A DNA stretch of 64,000 nucleotides from Chloracidobacterium sp. Its GTDB lineage: Bacteria; Acidobacteriota; Blastocatellia; Pyrinomonadales; Pyrinomonadaceae. The notes beneath the pieces were generated by a model. That model worked only from the letters and a program-made list of their open reading frames with translations, made no database searches and had not been told where the DNA came from. The position numbers and the translations under genes were made by a program. The stretch is from NCBI GenBank assembly GCA_016715795.1, contig JADJXP010000002.1:558001-622000 (forward strand), read 5' to 3'. Below, piece after piece: positions 39,063 through 47,033 of the stretch; the stretch's first letter is position 1, and each line of letters starts with the position of its first letter.

Positions 39063-40577
39063 CTATGCCGCGTGGGCCGAATCGAGGTCTTTTTGCCAAC
39101 GCAGCACGGGCTTGCGTGCCGCTGCAGCTTCGTCAAGGCGTCCGATTCGCGTCGAATGGGGTGCGTCGGTGACGAGGTCGGGCGAATCCTGTGATTCGCG
39201 GTCGATGTCGATCATCGCGTCGCAAAATGCATCAAGGTCAGAGCGTCCGACCGATTCGGTCGGTTCGATCAGCATCGCACCCTCAACGACGAGCGGGAAA
39301 TAGACGGTCGGCGGATGAAATCCGTAATCGATCAGCCGCTTTGCGATATCGAGCGTCACGACGCCGCGTTTTGACTGATGCTTATGCGAAAAGATCGCCT
39401 CATGCATACAGTCGGGCTCGTAGGGCTTTTCATAAATGTCAGCGAGCTTTTGCGAAACGTATCTCGCATTCAAAACAGCCGTCTCGGTCGCCTCGCGGAG
39501 TCCCGTGTTGCCGTGCGTATGGATATACGACAGGGCCCGCACCATCATGCCGAAATTCCCGTAGAACGCCTTTACGCGGCCGATAGTGTACGGAAGATCA
39601 TAGTTTAGACGGTAACGGTCACCGTCCTTTTCGATTCGCGGCGTAGGCAGGAATGGCATCAACTGCTCGGTGCACAGGCACGGCCCGCAGCCGGGGCCGC
39701 CGCCGCCGTGTGGCGTCGAGAACGTCTTGTGTAGGTTGAGGTGAATTACATCCACGCCCATATCGCCCGGCCGCGCCACACCGACGAGGGCGTTCATGTT
39801 CGCGCCGTCCATATACACCAAGCCGCCCGCGTCGTGGATCACTTCACAGATCTCTCTGATGTCCTTTTCAAAAATGCCGACGGTATTCGGGTTTGTGAAC
39901 ATCACGCCCGCCACGCCGCCCTCGGCGCAAAGCTCGCGCAGGTGAGCCAAATCGGTAAGGCCGTCACTCGTCGCTCGGATTGCCTTGACGGTAAATCCAG
40001 CCAGCGCCGCCGACGCCGGGTTCGTCCCGTGCGCCGATTCGGGGATGAGCATCACTCGCCGCTCGGCTGACGCTTCGCCATCCCGTTGGTCGAGAAACGC
40101 CCGTATCAGCATCACGCCCGTCATCTCGCCCTGCGCTCCGGCTGCGGGCTGTAACGAAACGCCCGGCAAACCTGTGATCTCGGCTAGGTCCTGTTGCAGC
40201 TTGTAGATCAACTCAAGAGATCCCTGCGATTCTTCCTCGGGAGCCAATGGATGCAGGCCCGCAAAACCGCTGATCCTCACGACCTTTTCGTTGAGCCGCG
40301 AGTTGTATTTCATCGTGCACGAGCCAAGCGGATACATACCGAGATCGATCGAATAATTCCACGACGACATTCGTGTAAAATGCCTGACCACGTCGATCTC
40401 AGACACCTCAGGCACACCGTCGAGATCGTCGGTGCGGCGTAATTCTGCCGGTACGACGTCCGCCGTTTCAGGCACGTCCAGCTTCGGCAGACAATAGCCG
40501 ACCCGTCCGTTCTGCGACCGCTCAAATATCAGGCCTTCGTTCTGTGTTGGGTGTGATGTGACTTTCTTGATTCCCAT
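39063..40577 (-). CDS. gcvPB: Glycine dehydrogenase (decarboxylating) subunit 2
   Basis: C-terminal half of the split P-protein of the glycine cleavage system; binds PLP and decarboxylates glycine with the lipoyl H-protein. The 504 residues include SLGSCTMKYNSRLN-like YPLGSCTMKYNSRLNEKV, PESAHGTNPASAALAGF, MFTNPNTVGIFEKDI, and NLHKTFSTPHGGGGPGCGP, where the lysine holds PLP. Length matches GcvPB. A Tat-type aminotransferase gene separates it from gcvPA (4-bp gaps on both sides), which is unusual but keeps both within one transcript. Confidence 0.96.
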   Translation of the reverse strand: MGIKKVTSHPTQNEGLIFERSQNGRVGYCLPKLDVPETADVVPAELRRTDDLDGVPEVSEIDVVRHFTRMSSWNYSIDLGMYPLGSCTMKYNSRLNEKVVRISGFAGLHPLAPEEESQGSLELIYKLQQDLAEITGLPGVSLQPAAGAQGEMTGVMLIRAFLDQRDGEASAERRVMLIPESAHGTNPASAALAGFTVKAIRATSDGLTDLAHLRELCAEGGVAGVMFTNPNTVGIFEKDIREICEVIHDAGGLVYMDGANMNALVGVARPGDMGVDVIHLNLHKTFSTPHGGGGPGCGPCLCTEQLMPFLPTPRIEKDGDRYRLNYDLPYTIGRVKAFYGNFGMMVRALSYIHTHGNTGLREATETAVLNARYVSQKLADIYEKPYEPDCMHEAIFSHKHQSKRGVVTLDIAKRLIDYGFHPPTVYFPLVVEGAMLIEPTESVGRSDLDAFCDAMIDIDRESQDSPDLVTDAPHSTRIGRLDEAAAARKPVLRWQKDLDSAHAA

Positions 40578-40581
40578 AAAT

Positions 40582-41889
40582 CTATGCCTTTGGCAGACCC
40601 TTTCGTGCTATGTCCGCGACGACATTGCAGAACCTGTCGAGTTCCCAGAGCGTCGTATAGACATTCGGCGTGATCCGAATGCCGGTGAACTCCTCGTGCA
40701 CTATCGGAGTGGTGAATATCTTGTGCTTTGACATGAGATAACTGCCGAGTGCGACCGGATCGACGCCGTCAATCTTGAAATTGGCGATAGCACATGACTG
40801 TTTCGGGTCGAACGACGTATTAAAGCCGACCTTTGGCACCGACTTGAGATTATTCATCCAGTAACGCGACAAGTACCGGAGACGTTCCTCTTTTCGTTTG
40901 CCGCCAATGGCGTTATGGAACAATATCGCCTCGCCGATGGCCAGCCGCATAGCGGCCGAGTGCGTGCCGATCTCTTCGTATTTGCGAATGTCGTTCTTCT
41001 GTTTATCTTCGGACGCCATCATCGGCCAGACCTTCGGGATCTTGTCCTTCTTCACGTAAAGCAGACCTGTGCCCTTCGGTGCAAAGATCCACTTGTGAAG
41101 AGACGTTCCAAAGTAATCGCAGCCAAGGTCGTCGCGTTTGAAATCGAACTGCGCGAACGAATGTGCTCCATCAACGATCGTCTCGATCCCGCGAGCGCGG
41201 GCCATGTCGCAAACCTTCTTCACCGGCAATATTTGTCCCGTCAGGTTGATCTGATGCGAGATTAGTATGAGCTTCGTCGTCGGTGTGACGGCACGCTCAA
41301 ACGCCGCAGCAATGTCGTCGACATTGTCAGGAGCGATCGGTATCTTGATTAGCTTGAGCCTCAGCCCCTCGCGCATCTCTCGCTGACGCAGCGTCGTAAG
41401 CATCCGGCCGTAATCCTGCGTGGAGGTGAGGACCTCGTCGCCCGATTTGAGATCCAGGCCCATCAACAGCGTCTCAAGCGACTCGCTGGCCCCACGAGTA
41501 ATGGCGATTTCCTCAGCGGAGCATCCGAATACTTCTGCTAGGCCCGTTCTCACCGTTTCCGACTGCGGTTCGAGGATCTGCCACATCGTGTAAGCGGTCG
41601 CATCCTCCTGCTGCCATGTGTAGCGAACAAACGCCTCGGTCACGATCTGCGGGCTGGGGCACACGCCGCCGTTATTCAGATTGATGATCCCGCGCGTGAC
41701 CGAGAAAGCCTGCTGGATCGTCGCCCAATAATCCTCGTCCATCGCGGCCTCGATCGGCGACAGGTAATCGATAAACTTGCCCGCCGCAACAACATCCTTT
41801 AGAAGGGAACTAACCGTTGCCGACGACAATGCCATTAGGCCGAGGCCTTTACCGGCGGACGAGAGGAATTTCCTGCGATCAATATCCAT
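40582..41889 (-). CDS. Tat-exported class V aminotransferase (isopenicillin-N epimerase-like)
   Basis: A 435-residue protein. The N-terminus MDIDRRKFLSSAGKGLGLMA has a Tat-like twin-arginine motif (RRKFL) and hydrophobic stretch. The rest is fold-type I: LNNGGVCPSPQ, ITRGASESLETLLMGL, LISHQINLTGQILPVKKV, VDGAHSFAQFDF, and FGTSLHKWIFAPKGTGLLYV with the PLP lysine. Export of a PLP enzyme via Tat, with cofactor loaded inside, is known for this group. It sits exactly between gcvPA and gcvPB, so it may be regulated with glycine metabolism. Substrate unknown. Confidence 0.88.
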   Translation of the reverse strand: MDIDRRKFLSSAGKGLGLMALSSATVSSLLKDVVAAGKFIDYLSPIEAAMDEDYWATIQQAFSVTRGIINLNNGGVCPSPQIVTEAFVRYTWQQEDATAYTMWQILEPQSETVRTGLAEVFGCSAEEIAITRGASESLETLLMGLDLKSGDEVLTSTQDYGRMLTTLRQREMREGLRLKLIKIPIAPDNVDDIAAAFERAVTPTTKLILISHQINLTGQILPVKKVCDMARARGIETIVDGAHSFAQFDFKRDDLGCDYFGTSLHKWIFAPKGTGLLYVKKDKIPKVWPMMASEDKQKNDIRKYEEIGTHSAAMRLAIGEAILFHNAIGGKRKEERLRYLSRYWMNNLKSVPKVGFNTSFDPKQSCAIANFKIDGVDPVALGSYLMSKHKIFTTPIVHEEFTGIRITPNVYTTLWELDRFCNVVADIARKGLPKA

Positions 41890-41893
41890 CAGA

Positions 41894-43222
41894 TTAGGCG
41901 AGTGCGGAGGCCAGGGCGTCGACCTGCTCCCGGGTGTTCGTCTCGGTCACGCATACGAGAAAGTCGTTCTCGTGACCGCCGTAATACATAGATATGGCAA
42001 GGCCGCCGACGATATCCTTCGCTCGGACCGCTTCGAGCGTTTCCGCCGCGGGTTTCGGCCCCCGAACTACAAATTCATTGAATGTCGGCGCCGAAAACGC
42101 TATCGAGAATCCGTCGATCTCGCTGATCTTTTGCTTCGCATAAGCCGCCTTCTGGGCGTTTTGCATCGCGACCTCTTGGAGGCCTTTTTTGCCCATCGCC
42201 TCCATATAAATGGTAGCGGCGAGGGCGATCAGGCCTTGATTCGTGCAGATATTTGAAGTGGCCTTTTCGCGGCGGATGTGCTGTTCGCGGGTTGAAAGTG
42301 TTAGGACGAAGCCGCGATTGCCGTCCTTGTCGTATGCGATGCCGCAGAGGCGGCCGGGCATTTGGCGGACGTGTTTTTCCTGCGTCGCAAAGATACCGAC
42401 ATGCGGCCCACCAAAGCTCATCGGCACACCCCACGACTGGCCTTCGCCGACGACGATGTCGGCGCCGCAGGCTCCGGGCGGTTTTAGCAAACCGAAGGAG
42501 ATTGCCTCGGTAACGACGACGACGAACAACGCACCGACCGCGTGCGCCTGATCGGCGAGAGCCTGAAGGTCCTCGATACAGCCAAAGAAGTTCGGCGACT
42601 GCACGACCAACGCGGCGGTCTTGTCGTCCAGCGACGAAAGGTCGCCGACGCGGCCGGTTTCGGCGTCGTAGCCGACGGTCTCGATCACCGTGTCGCCGTG
42701 CTGCGAATAGGTCCTTGCGACCTCGCGGTATTCGGGATGAACTGTTTCGGCGACGACGATCTTGTCGCGACGAGTGACGCGGCGGGCCATCAGATATGCC
42801 TCGGCCATGGCGGTCGAGCCGTCGTACATCGACGCGTTCGCGACCTCCATTCCGGTGAGTTGGCACACTAAGGTCTGAAACTCAAAGATGTATTGCAGCG
42901 TGCCCTGCGATATCTCAGGCTGATACGGAGTGTAGCTCGTGAAGAACTCGCTCCGCTGGATCAGGTGATCGACGATCGTCGGCGAGAAGTGCGAGTAGAC
43001 GCCCGCGCCGAGGAATGAAGGCTTCGCGGCGGCTGTGTTCTTCGCCGCCATTCGCTCCATCTCAGCGATGACCTCGCTCTCGGCGAGGGGTTCGGTGACG
43101 TTCAATTGACGGCCGAGACGCACGTCCTCAGGGATCGAGCGGAACAGTTCATCAGCGCTTGTGAGGCCCAACAACGCCAACATGTCGGCGCGTTCCTCGG
43201 GTGAATTTGGAATGTATCTCAT
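41894..43222 (-). CDS. gcvPA: Glycine dehydrogenase (decarboxylating) subunit 1
   Basis: N-terminal half of the split P-protein. The 442 residues start MRYIPNSPEERADMLALLGL at 43222; a 12-residue longer frame reads only repeat DNA. Typical segments are FLGAGVYSHFSPTIVDHLIQ, RSEFFTSYTPYQPEISQGTL, YDGSTAMAEAYLMA, GQSWGVPMSFGGPHVGIFAT and CTNQGLIALAATIYM. It follows gcvH through a 79-bp gap that is almost entirely a word-repeat hairpin. Confidence 0.95.
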   Translation of the reverse strand: MRYIPNSPEERADMLALLGLTSADELFRSIPEDVRLGRQLNVTEPLAESEVIAEMERMAAKNTAAAKPSFLGAGVYSHFSPTIVDHLIQRSEFFTSYTPYQPEISQGTLQYIFEFQTLVCQLTGMEVANASMYDGSTAMAEAYLMARRVTRRDKIVVAETVHPEYREVARTYSQHGDTVIETVGYDAETGRVGDLSSLDDKTAALVVQSPNFFGCIEDLQALADQAHAVGALFVVVVTEAISFGLLKPPGACGADIVVGEGQSWGVPMSFGGPHVGIFATQEKHVRQMPGRLCGIAYDKDGNRGFVLTLSTREQHIRREKATSNICTNQGLIALAATIYMEAMGKKGLQEVAMQNAQKAAYAKQKISEIDGFSIAFSAPTFNEFVVRGPKPAAETLEAVRAKDIVGGLAISMYYGGHENDFLVCVTETNTREQVDALASALA

Positions 43223-43223
43223 C

Positions 43224-43311
43224 AATGCACAGTGCAAAATGCAAAATGCACAATACAAACGCAGATGTCAGGCTCTGACATTGTGCATTTTGCATTGTGC
43301 ATTATGCACTT
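43224..43311. repeat. Word-repeat hairpin between gcvH and gcvPA
   Basis: Arms 43224-43254 and 43280-43311 are made of the word AAAATGCAC/GTGCATTTT with a 25-nt loop. The right arm overlaps the last codons of gcvH and contains its TAA stop (43302-43304); the left arm ends 2 bp from the gcvPA ATG. It may couple or reduce translation of gcvPA. Confidence 0.83.
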
Positions 43312-43691
43312 GCGGAAAGGTATTCTTCGTATTCCACGGCCGACATCATCGCGTCGGCCTCGCCGGGATTGGCCATCTTGATCCTGACCATCCAGCCGGC
43401 AGCATACGGGTCGTTGTTGACGGCCTCGGGAGTGTCATTGAGGCCGTCGTTCACCTCTGCGATCTCACCGCCGACGGGCGTGAATAACTCGGACACGGCC
43501 TTGACCGATTCGACCGAGCCGAAGGCCTCATGCGTATCAAACTTATCACCGGCACGCGGCATGTCGATGTAAACGACATCGCCGAGACTATGCTGAGCAT
43601 GGTCAGTGATGCCGATCGTGGCGACATCGCCATCAACGGCAACCCACTCGTGGTCTTTACTGTAACGAAGATTATCTGGAATGTTTGACAT
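43302..43691 (-). CDS. gcvH: Glycine cleavage system H protein
   Basis: Carries the lipoyl arm shuttling the aminomethyl group between P and T proteins. The 129 residues include YSKDHEWVAVDGDVATIGIT and AFGSVESVKAVSELFTPVGG, where Lys64 is the lipoylation site. The C-terminal EYEEYLSASA is normal in length, but its stop codon lies within a repeat arm. It is second in the gcv operon, between gcvT and gcvPA, with palindromic repeats in both intergenic gaps. Confidence 0.97.
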   Translation of the reverse strand: MSNIPDNLRYSKDHEWVAVDGDVATIGITDHAQHSLGDVVYIDMPRAGDKFDTHEAFGSVESVKAVSELFTPVGGEIAEVNDGLNDTPEAVNNDPYAAGWMVRIKMANPGEADAMMSAVEYEEYLSASA

Positions 43692-43703
43692 AGGTTCGTA
43701 AGA

Positions 43704-43765
43704 AAGGTCTTGGGCCTTTGGTCTTAGGTCTTTGCGAAGACCAAAGACCCAAGACCGAAGGCCTT
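43704..43765. repeat. Word-repeat hairpin between gcvT and gcvH
   Basis: A 62-nt imperfect inverted repeat built from the word GGTCTTnGG and its complement (CCnAAGACC). It ends at the gcvT stop codon (43764-43766), so one arm touches the coding end, as at xdhA. No T-tract. Confidence 0.75.
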
Positions 43766-44990
43766 ATTTCTGTCTCTTATAGAACGGCGTCGGTACAACG
43801 ACGGCGTTCACTTGTCTGCCTCTGACATCGATTTTAATTTCTTGTCCGACTTTTGCAAGCTCGGTTGGCAGGAACGCATAGCCGATGTTCTTTTTGAGGA
43901 ATGGTGCCGGCGAACCGCTGGTCACAACGCCGCATCTTTCGCCGTCGATATACACGTCATAACCGTCGCGCGCGATGCCCGGCTCGGTCATCTCAAAGCC
44001 CGCGAGCTTGCGCGTGAGGCCACTTTCTTTTTGGGCTGCCAGCTTGTCGCGGCCAATAAAATCGCCCTTGTCGAGTTTAGTTATCCAGCCTAGATTGGCT
44101 TCATAGGTCGAGATGTCGTCGCCGAGCTCGTGGCCGTAGAGCGACATTCCGGCCTCGAGCCTGAGTGTATTCCGCGCCGCCAGCCCACAGGGAAGTATTC
44201 CGTCGGCCTCGCCGTAGCGGCCGGTCTCCATCATCTTCTTCCACAACTGCTCGGCAAACTCGGGTGCCGCGTAAACCTCAAATCCGTCCTCGCCGGTATA
44301 GCCCGTTCGCGAGATGATCGCATCAACGCCGTCCACCTTGCCGGTCGTGAAATGGTAATACCTGATGGGCTCAAGCTCCGTCTCGGTCAACGTCTGCAAA
44401 ATACCAATCGCGTCTGGCCCCTGAATGGCGATCTGGCAAAAATTGCTGCTTGCATTCGTTAGCGACGGAGTGCGGACACTCTTGTCCGAATCGCCGGTTC
44501 CTCCGGCGAGCCGTGTGTCGGGTTCATTCATCGTGCGGCCTTGGGCAGCAAGTCTGGACGCCGAGGCGGCGTCCATGCGGACAAGAGTGTCCGCACTCCG
44601 ATGTATCCACGCCCAATCTTTATCGGTCGTTCCTGCGTTCACCACGAGCAGCAGTTTCTCCGGCCCGAATCGATATACCAGCAGGTCATCCACGACGCCG
44701 CCATCCTCATTTGGGAACGCCGAATAATGAGCCTGCCCATCGACCAGCTTTGTCACGTCGTTCGTCGTGATCGAATTTACAAATTCGATCGATCCGGGCC
44801 CTTCGACCCATATCTCGCCCATGTGCGACACGTCGAAAAGGCCCGCATGTGTGCGGCACCGCATATGCTCCTCGATTACACCGGCCGTATATTGCACGGG
44901 CATATCCCACCCGCCAAAATCGACCATCTTCCCGCCCAAAGCGCGATGCACCGCATTCAATGGCGTCTTTTTCAATTCTGTTTCCGACAT
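43764..44990 (-). CDS. gcvT: Glycine cleavage system T protein (aminomethyltransferase) with an in-frame repeat insertion
   Basis: Transfers the methylene group to tetrahydrofolate. The 408 residues start MSETELKKTPLNAVHRALGG. Core motifs are CRTHAGLFDVSHMGEIWVEG, SRTGYTGEDGFEVYA and GLAARNTLRLEAGMSLYGHE. It is about 45 residues longer than usual because of an insert at about residues 131-175 (DNA 44466-44600) between DKDWAWIH and NFCQIAIQGPDA. That insert contains SADTLVRMDAASAS and GGTGDSDKSVRTPSL, shared with pntA. First gene of the gcv operon. No glycine riboswitch is visible upstream. Confidence 0.95.
   Translation of the reverse strand: MSETELKKTPLNAVHRALGGKMVDFGGWDMPVQYTAGVIEEHMRCRTHAGLFDVSHMGEIWVEGPGSIEFVNSITTNDVTKLVDGQAHYSAFPNEDGGVVDDLLVYRFGPEKLLLVVNAGTTDKDWAWIHRSADTLVRMDAASASRLAAQGRTMNEPDTRLAGGTGDSDKSVRTPSLTNASSNFCQIAIQGPDAIGILQTLTETELEPIRYYHFTTGKVDGVDAIISRTGYTGEDGFEVYAAPEFAEQLWKKMMETGRYGEADGILPCGLAARNTLRLEAGMSLYGHELGDDISTYEANLGWITKLDKGDFIGRDKLAAQKESGLTRKLAGFEMTEPGIARDGYDVYIDGERCGVVTSGSPAPFLKKNIGYAFLPTELAKVGQEIKIDVRGRQVNAVVVPTPFYKRQK
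44466..44600. repeat. Palindromic element inserted in frame in gcvT (family 1)
   Basis: A perfect 23-bp inverted repeat (44466-44488 with 44578-44600) encloses 89 bp. The element length of 135 bp is a multiple of three and contains no in-frame stop. The left 44 nt match the pntA copy with one mismatch. A second short dyad, CGCCGGTTCCTCCGGCG, lies just inside the left arm. Confidence 0.93.
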
Positions 44991-45005
44991 AGATAAGGAT
45001 TCTAG

Positions 45006-45153
45006 CAATTCAGAACCCGGAGCGGTAGCGACCGGATTCTTTCGAGTTTAGGCGAAACGAGCGTCGAACAAATATACGTCGCGGTCGTCATCGATCTTGT
45101 ATTAGTACTCGACCTGCGGGAATCCGGTCGCTACCGCGACCGGTTCTGAATTG
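45006..45153. repeat. Palindromic element pair upstream of gcvT (family 4)
   Basis: Arms 45006-45039 and 45118-45153 are inverted copies of a 34-nt sequence. Each contains a smaller palindrome around CCGGTCGCGGTAGCGACCGG (degenerate in the left arm). The pair lies between gcvT and the divergent secreted-repeat gene. It may be a further member of the same class of mobile palindromes; no coding copy was found in this window. Confidence 0.82.
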
Positions 45154-45157
45154 ACGC

Positions 45158-45185
45158 TTGCGCAAAACGAGAACAGGAGTATACT
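45158..45185 (+). promoter_or_regulatory. Possible promoter for the VCBS-repeat gene at 45219
   Basis: A -10 TATACT (45180-45185) has TTGCGC (45158-45163) 16 bp upstream as a weak -35. Transcription would start near 45192, giving a short leader of about 27 nt. Confidence 0.4.
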
Positions 45186-45218
45186 GTCGGTGAGTTTTTA
45201 GAAACCGGAGCGTCACCC

Positions 45219-47015
45219 ATGAAACTGCTCCCTCTTTTCCTGCTCGTAACTTTCCTTTCGGTTACCACTGCGCAAGGCGCAACACGAACGTGGATCGGCA
45301 ATGGTGCGGACAATAGGCTGTCGACACCTGAGAACTGGATCCAGGGCATTGCGCCGATCACGGGCGACGACATCATTTTCCCGTCCTTCGCCAATCAGTA
45401 TTTCTTTCTGAACGACCTCGGGAGCGTGTCATTTAACAGTGTCACCTTTTCGGGGAATAGCTATGCATGCACCGGAGGTGGTTCAAAAACCCTTGCCCTG
45501 ACCGTCAACTCCGGCACTCATAATCTCGGACCGGGTTCATGGACGCTTTTCGGCCCCGCAACAGTAGCGGACGGAACTGCTTTGACGGCCACTGTGTCCG
45601 GCTTCGGTTCCGATTTTACGCTTGACGGCGGAGGCTTTGCGTTATTAAGGGTGAAGGGCGGGTTTGGTGGCCGTATGGGGAAGCGAGGCTCCGGTCAAGT
45701 CGACCTTGACCTCGGCGATTCCAACGGCGGTTTCGCCGTAACTGTCGAGTCGGGCCGTGTTCGGGTCATAGACAGTCCAAGTTTTCTGGTTAGTGGGCCG
45801 TTACTGGTGACTGGCGGCACGCTTGAGAGTTATGCCAACTATGATCTGACCTCCGCCATGATCACAGGCCCGAATGCTGAACTCACCGGTTTTAGCATCA
45901 GGGCAACGGGAAATCTCGAGATAAGCGATGGTGCCAAGTTGACGCTAAAGAGTTGCTTTTCGGGGTTTTCTGGCAACCATGTAGTACTGCGTGACGCCTA
46001 CCTAAATCCGCAGTTCTCGGATTGCGGCTTCGAACTGAATCCCATAATTTTTGATAATGGGAATAGTATCTCAGGCACTTTTGTGGGTTATCCGGATGGG
46101 ACAGTTTTCCCAGCGGGCGGGCGGCGTTTCAAGATCAAGTATGAATCCTTCATGGTTGTCATCCGGCCTGTGCGCGGGATTGGGTTCGATCTGGATCGCG
46201 ATAGCAGGGCGGATATCTCGATCTTCAGGCCCTCGGACGGCACATGGTATTTACAACCGTCCGGCGGAAATCGCGCCACTCAATGGGGTCGCACGACTGA
46301 TAAACCCGTGCCGGGTGATTACGACGGAGACGAACGGATGGACCTCGCCGTCTATAGGCCCGCTGAAGGAATATGGTACATACTGCGCTCACTTGATGGC
46401 ACATCGATGACTGTCCCGTTCGGACTTGAGAATGACATTCCCATTCCGCTGGATTTTGACGGCGACGGCCGAACCGATCCCGCTGTTTATCGGCCCGCCG
46501 ATGGCGTCTGGTGGATAAAACGGAGTTCATGGTCTAGCTCGATCAAAAGCGTGCAGTACGGCCTGCCGGGCGATCTTCCCGTTGCGGCCGATTACGATGG
46601 CGACGGTCGTATCGACGTCGGGATCTTTCGTCCTTCAACCGGCCTGTGGAGCCATTGCTATGCCTACAATTGCCATCCCATTTCCATTAGGAATACGCAG
46701 TGGGGGCTCGCGAGCGACAGGCCGGTGCCTGCGGATTACGACGGCGACGGCAAGGCTGATGTCGCGGTCTTTCGGCCGTCCGAAGGAAATTGGTACTTGT
46801 TCCTTAGCTCCACGCAGTCACCTAGCATCGTCAACTGGGGCATCGCCACCGATCAACCCGTGCCCGCTGACTACGACGGCGACGGCCGCGCTGACATAGG
46901 AATTTTCCGCCCCTCAGATGGCAACTGGTGGATAATGCGCTCAACCGCGGGCGTGATGGTCCAGCAATTCGGCACGAACGAAGATCGACCTATCCCGGGC
47001 GTATTTGTGCCTTGA
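45219..47015 (+). CDS. Secreted protein with N-terminal beta domain and C-terminal VCBS/FG-GAP repeats, paralogue 1
   Basis: A 598-residue exported protein. A signal peptide (MKLLPLFLLVTFLSVTTAQG) precedes an adhesin-like beta-helix region starting ATRTWIGNGADNRLSTPENW. From about residue 328 there are about seven FG-GAP/VCBS-type repeats of 45-50 residues around DYDGDGRADIGIFRPSDGNW, with the calcium-binding DxDxDGxxD pattern. It probably forms a beta-propeller-like surface module. No PEP-CTERM or anchor motif ends it. The paralogue at 47034 follows after 18 bp. Confidence 0.83.
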   Translation: MKLLPLFLLVTFLSVTTAQGATRTWIGNGADNRLSTPENWIQGIAPITGDDIIFPSFANQYFFLNDLGSVSFNSVTFSGNSYACTGGGSKTLALTVNSGTHNLGPGSWTLFGPATVADGTALTATVSGFGSDFTLDGGGFALLRVKGGFGGRMGKRGSGQVDLDLGDSNGGFAVTVESGRVRVIDSPSFLVSGPLLVTGGTLESYANYDLTSAMITGPNAELTGFSIRATGNLEISDGAKLTLKSCFSGFSGNHVVLRDAYLNPQFSDCGFELNPIIFDNGNSISGTFVGYPDGTVFPAGGRRFKIKYESFMVVIRPVRGIGFDLDRDSRADISIFRPSDGTWYLQPSGGNRATQWGRTTDKPVPGDYDGDERMDLAVYRPAEGIWYILRSLDGTSMTVPFGLENDIPIPLDFDGDGRTDPAVYRPADGVWWIKRSSWSSSIKSVQYGLPGDLPVAADYDGDGRIDVGIFRPSTGLWSHCYAYNCHPISIRNTQWGLASDRPVPADYDGDGKADVAVFRPSEGNWYLFLSSTQSPSIVNWGIATDQPVPADYDGDGRADIGIFRPSDGNWWIMRSTAGVMVQQFGTNEDRPIPGVFVP

Positions 47016-47033
47016 CCTGATTGACGGTGTTTC

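Noticed and set aside
44991..45218. Glycine riboswitch upstream of gcvT
   Set aside because: The 228-bp region is mainly an inverted repeat; none of the conserved tandem-aptamer glycine riboswitch segments could be found.
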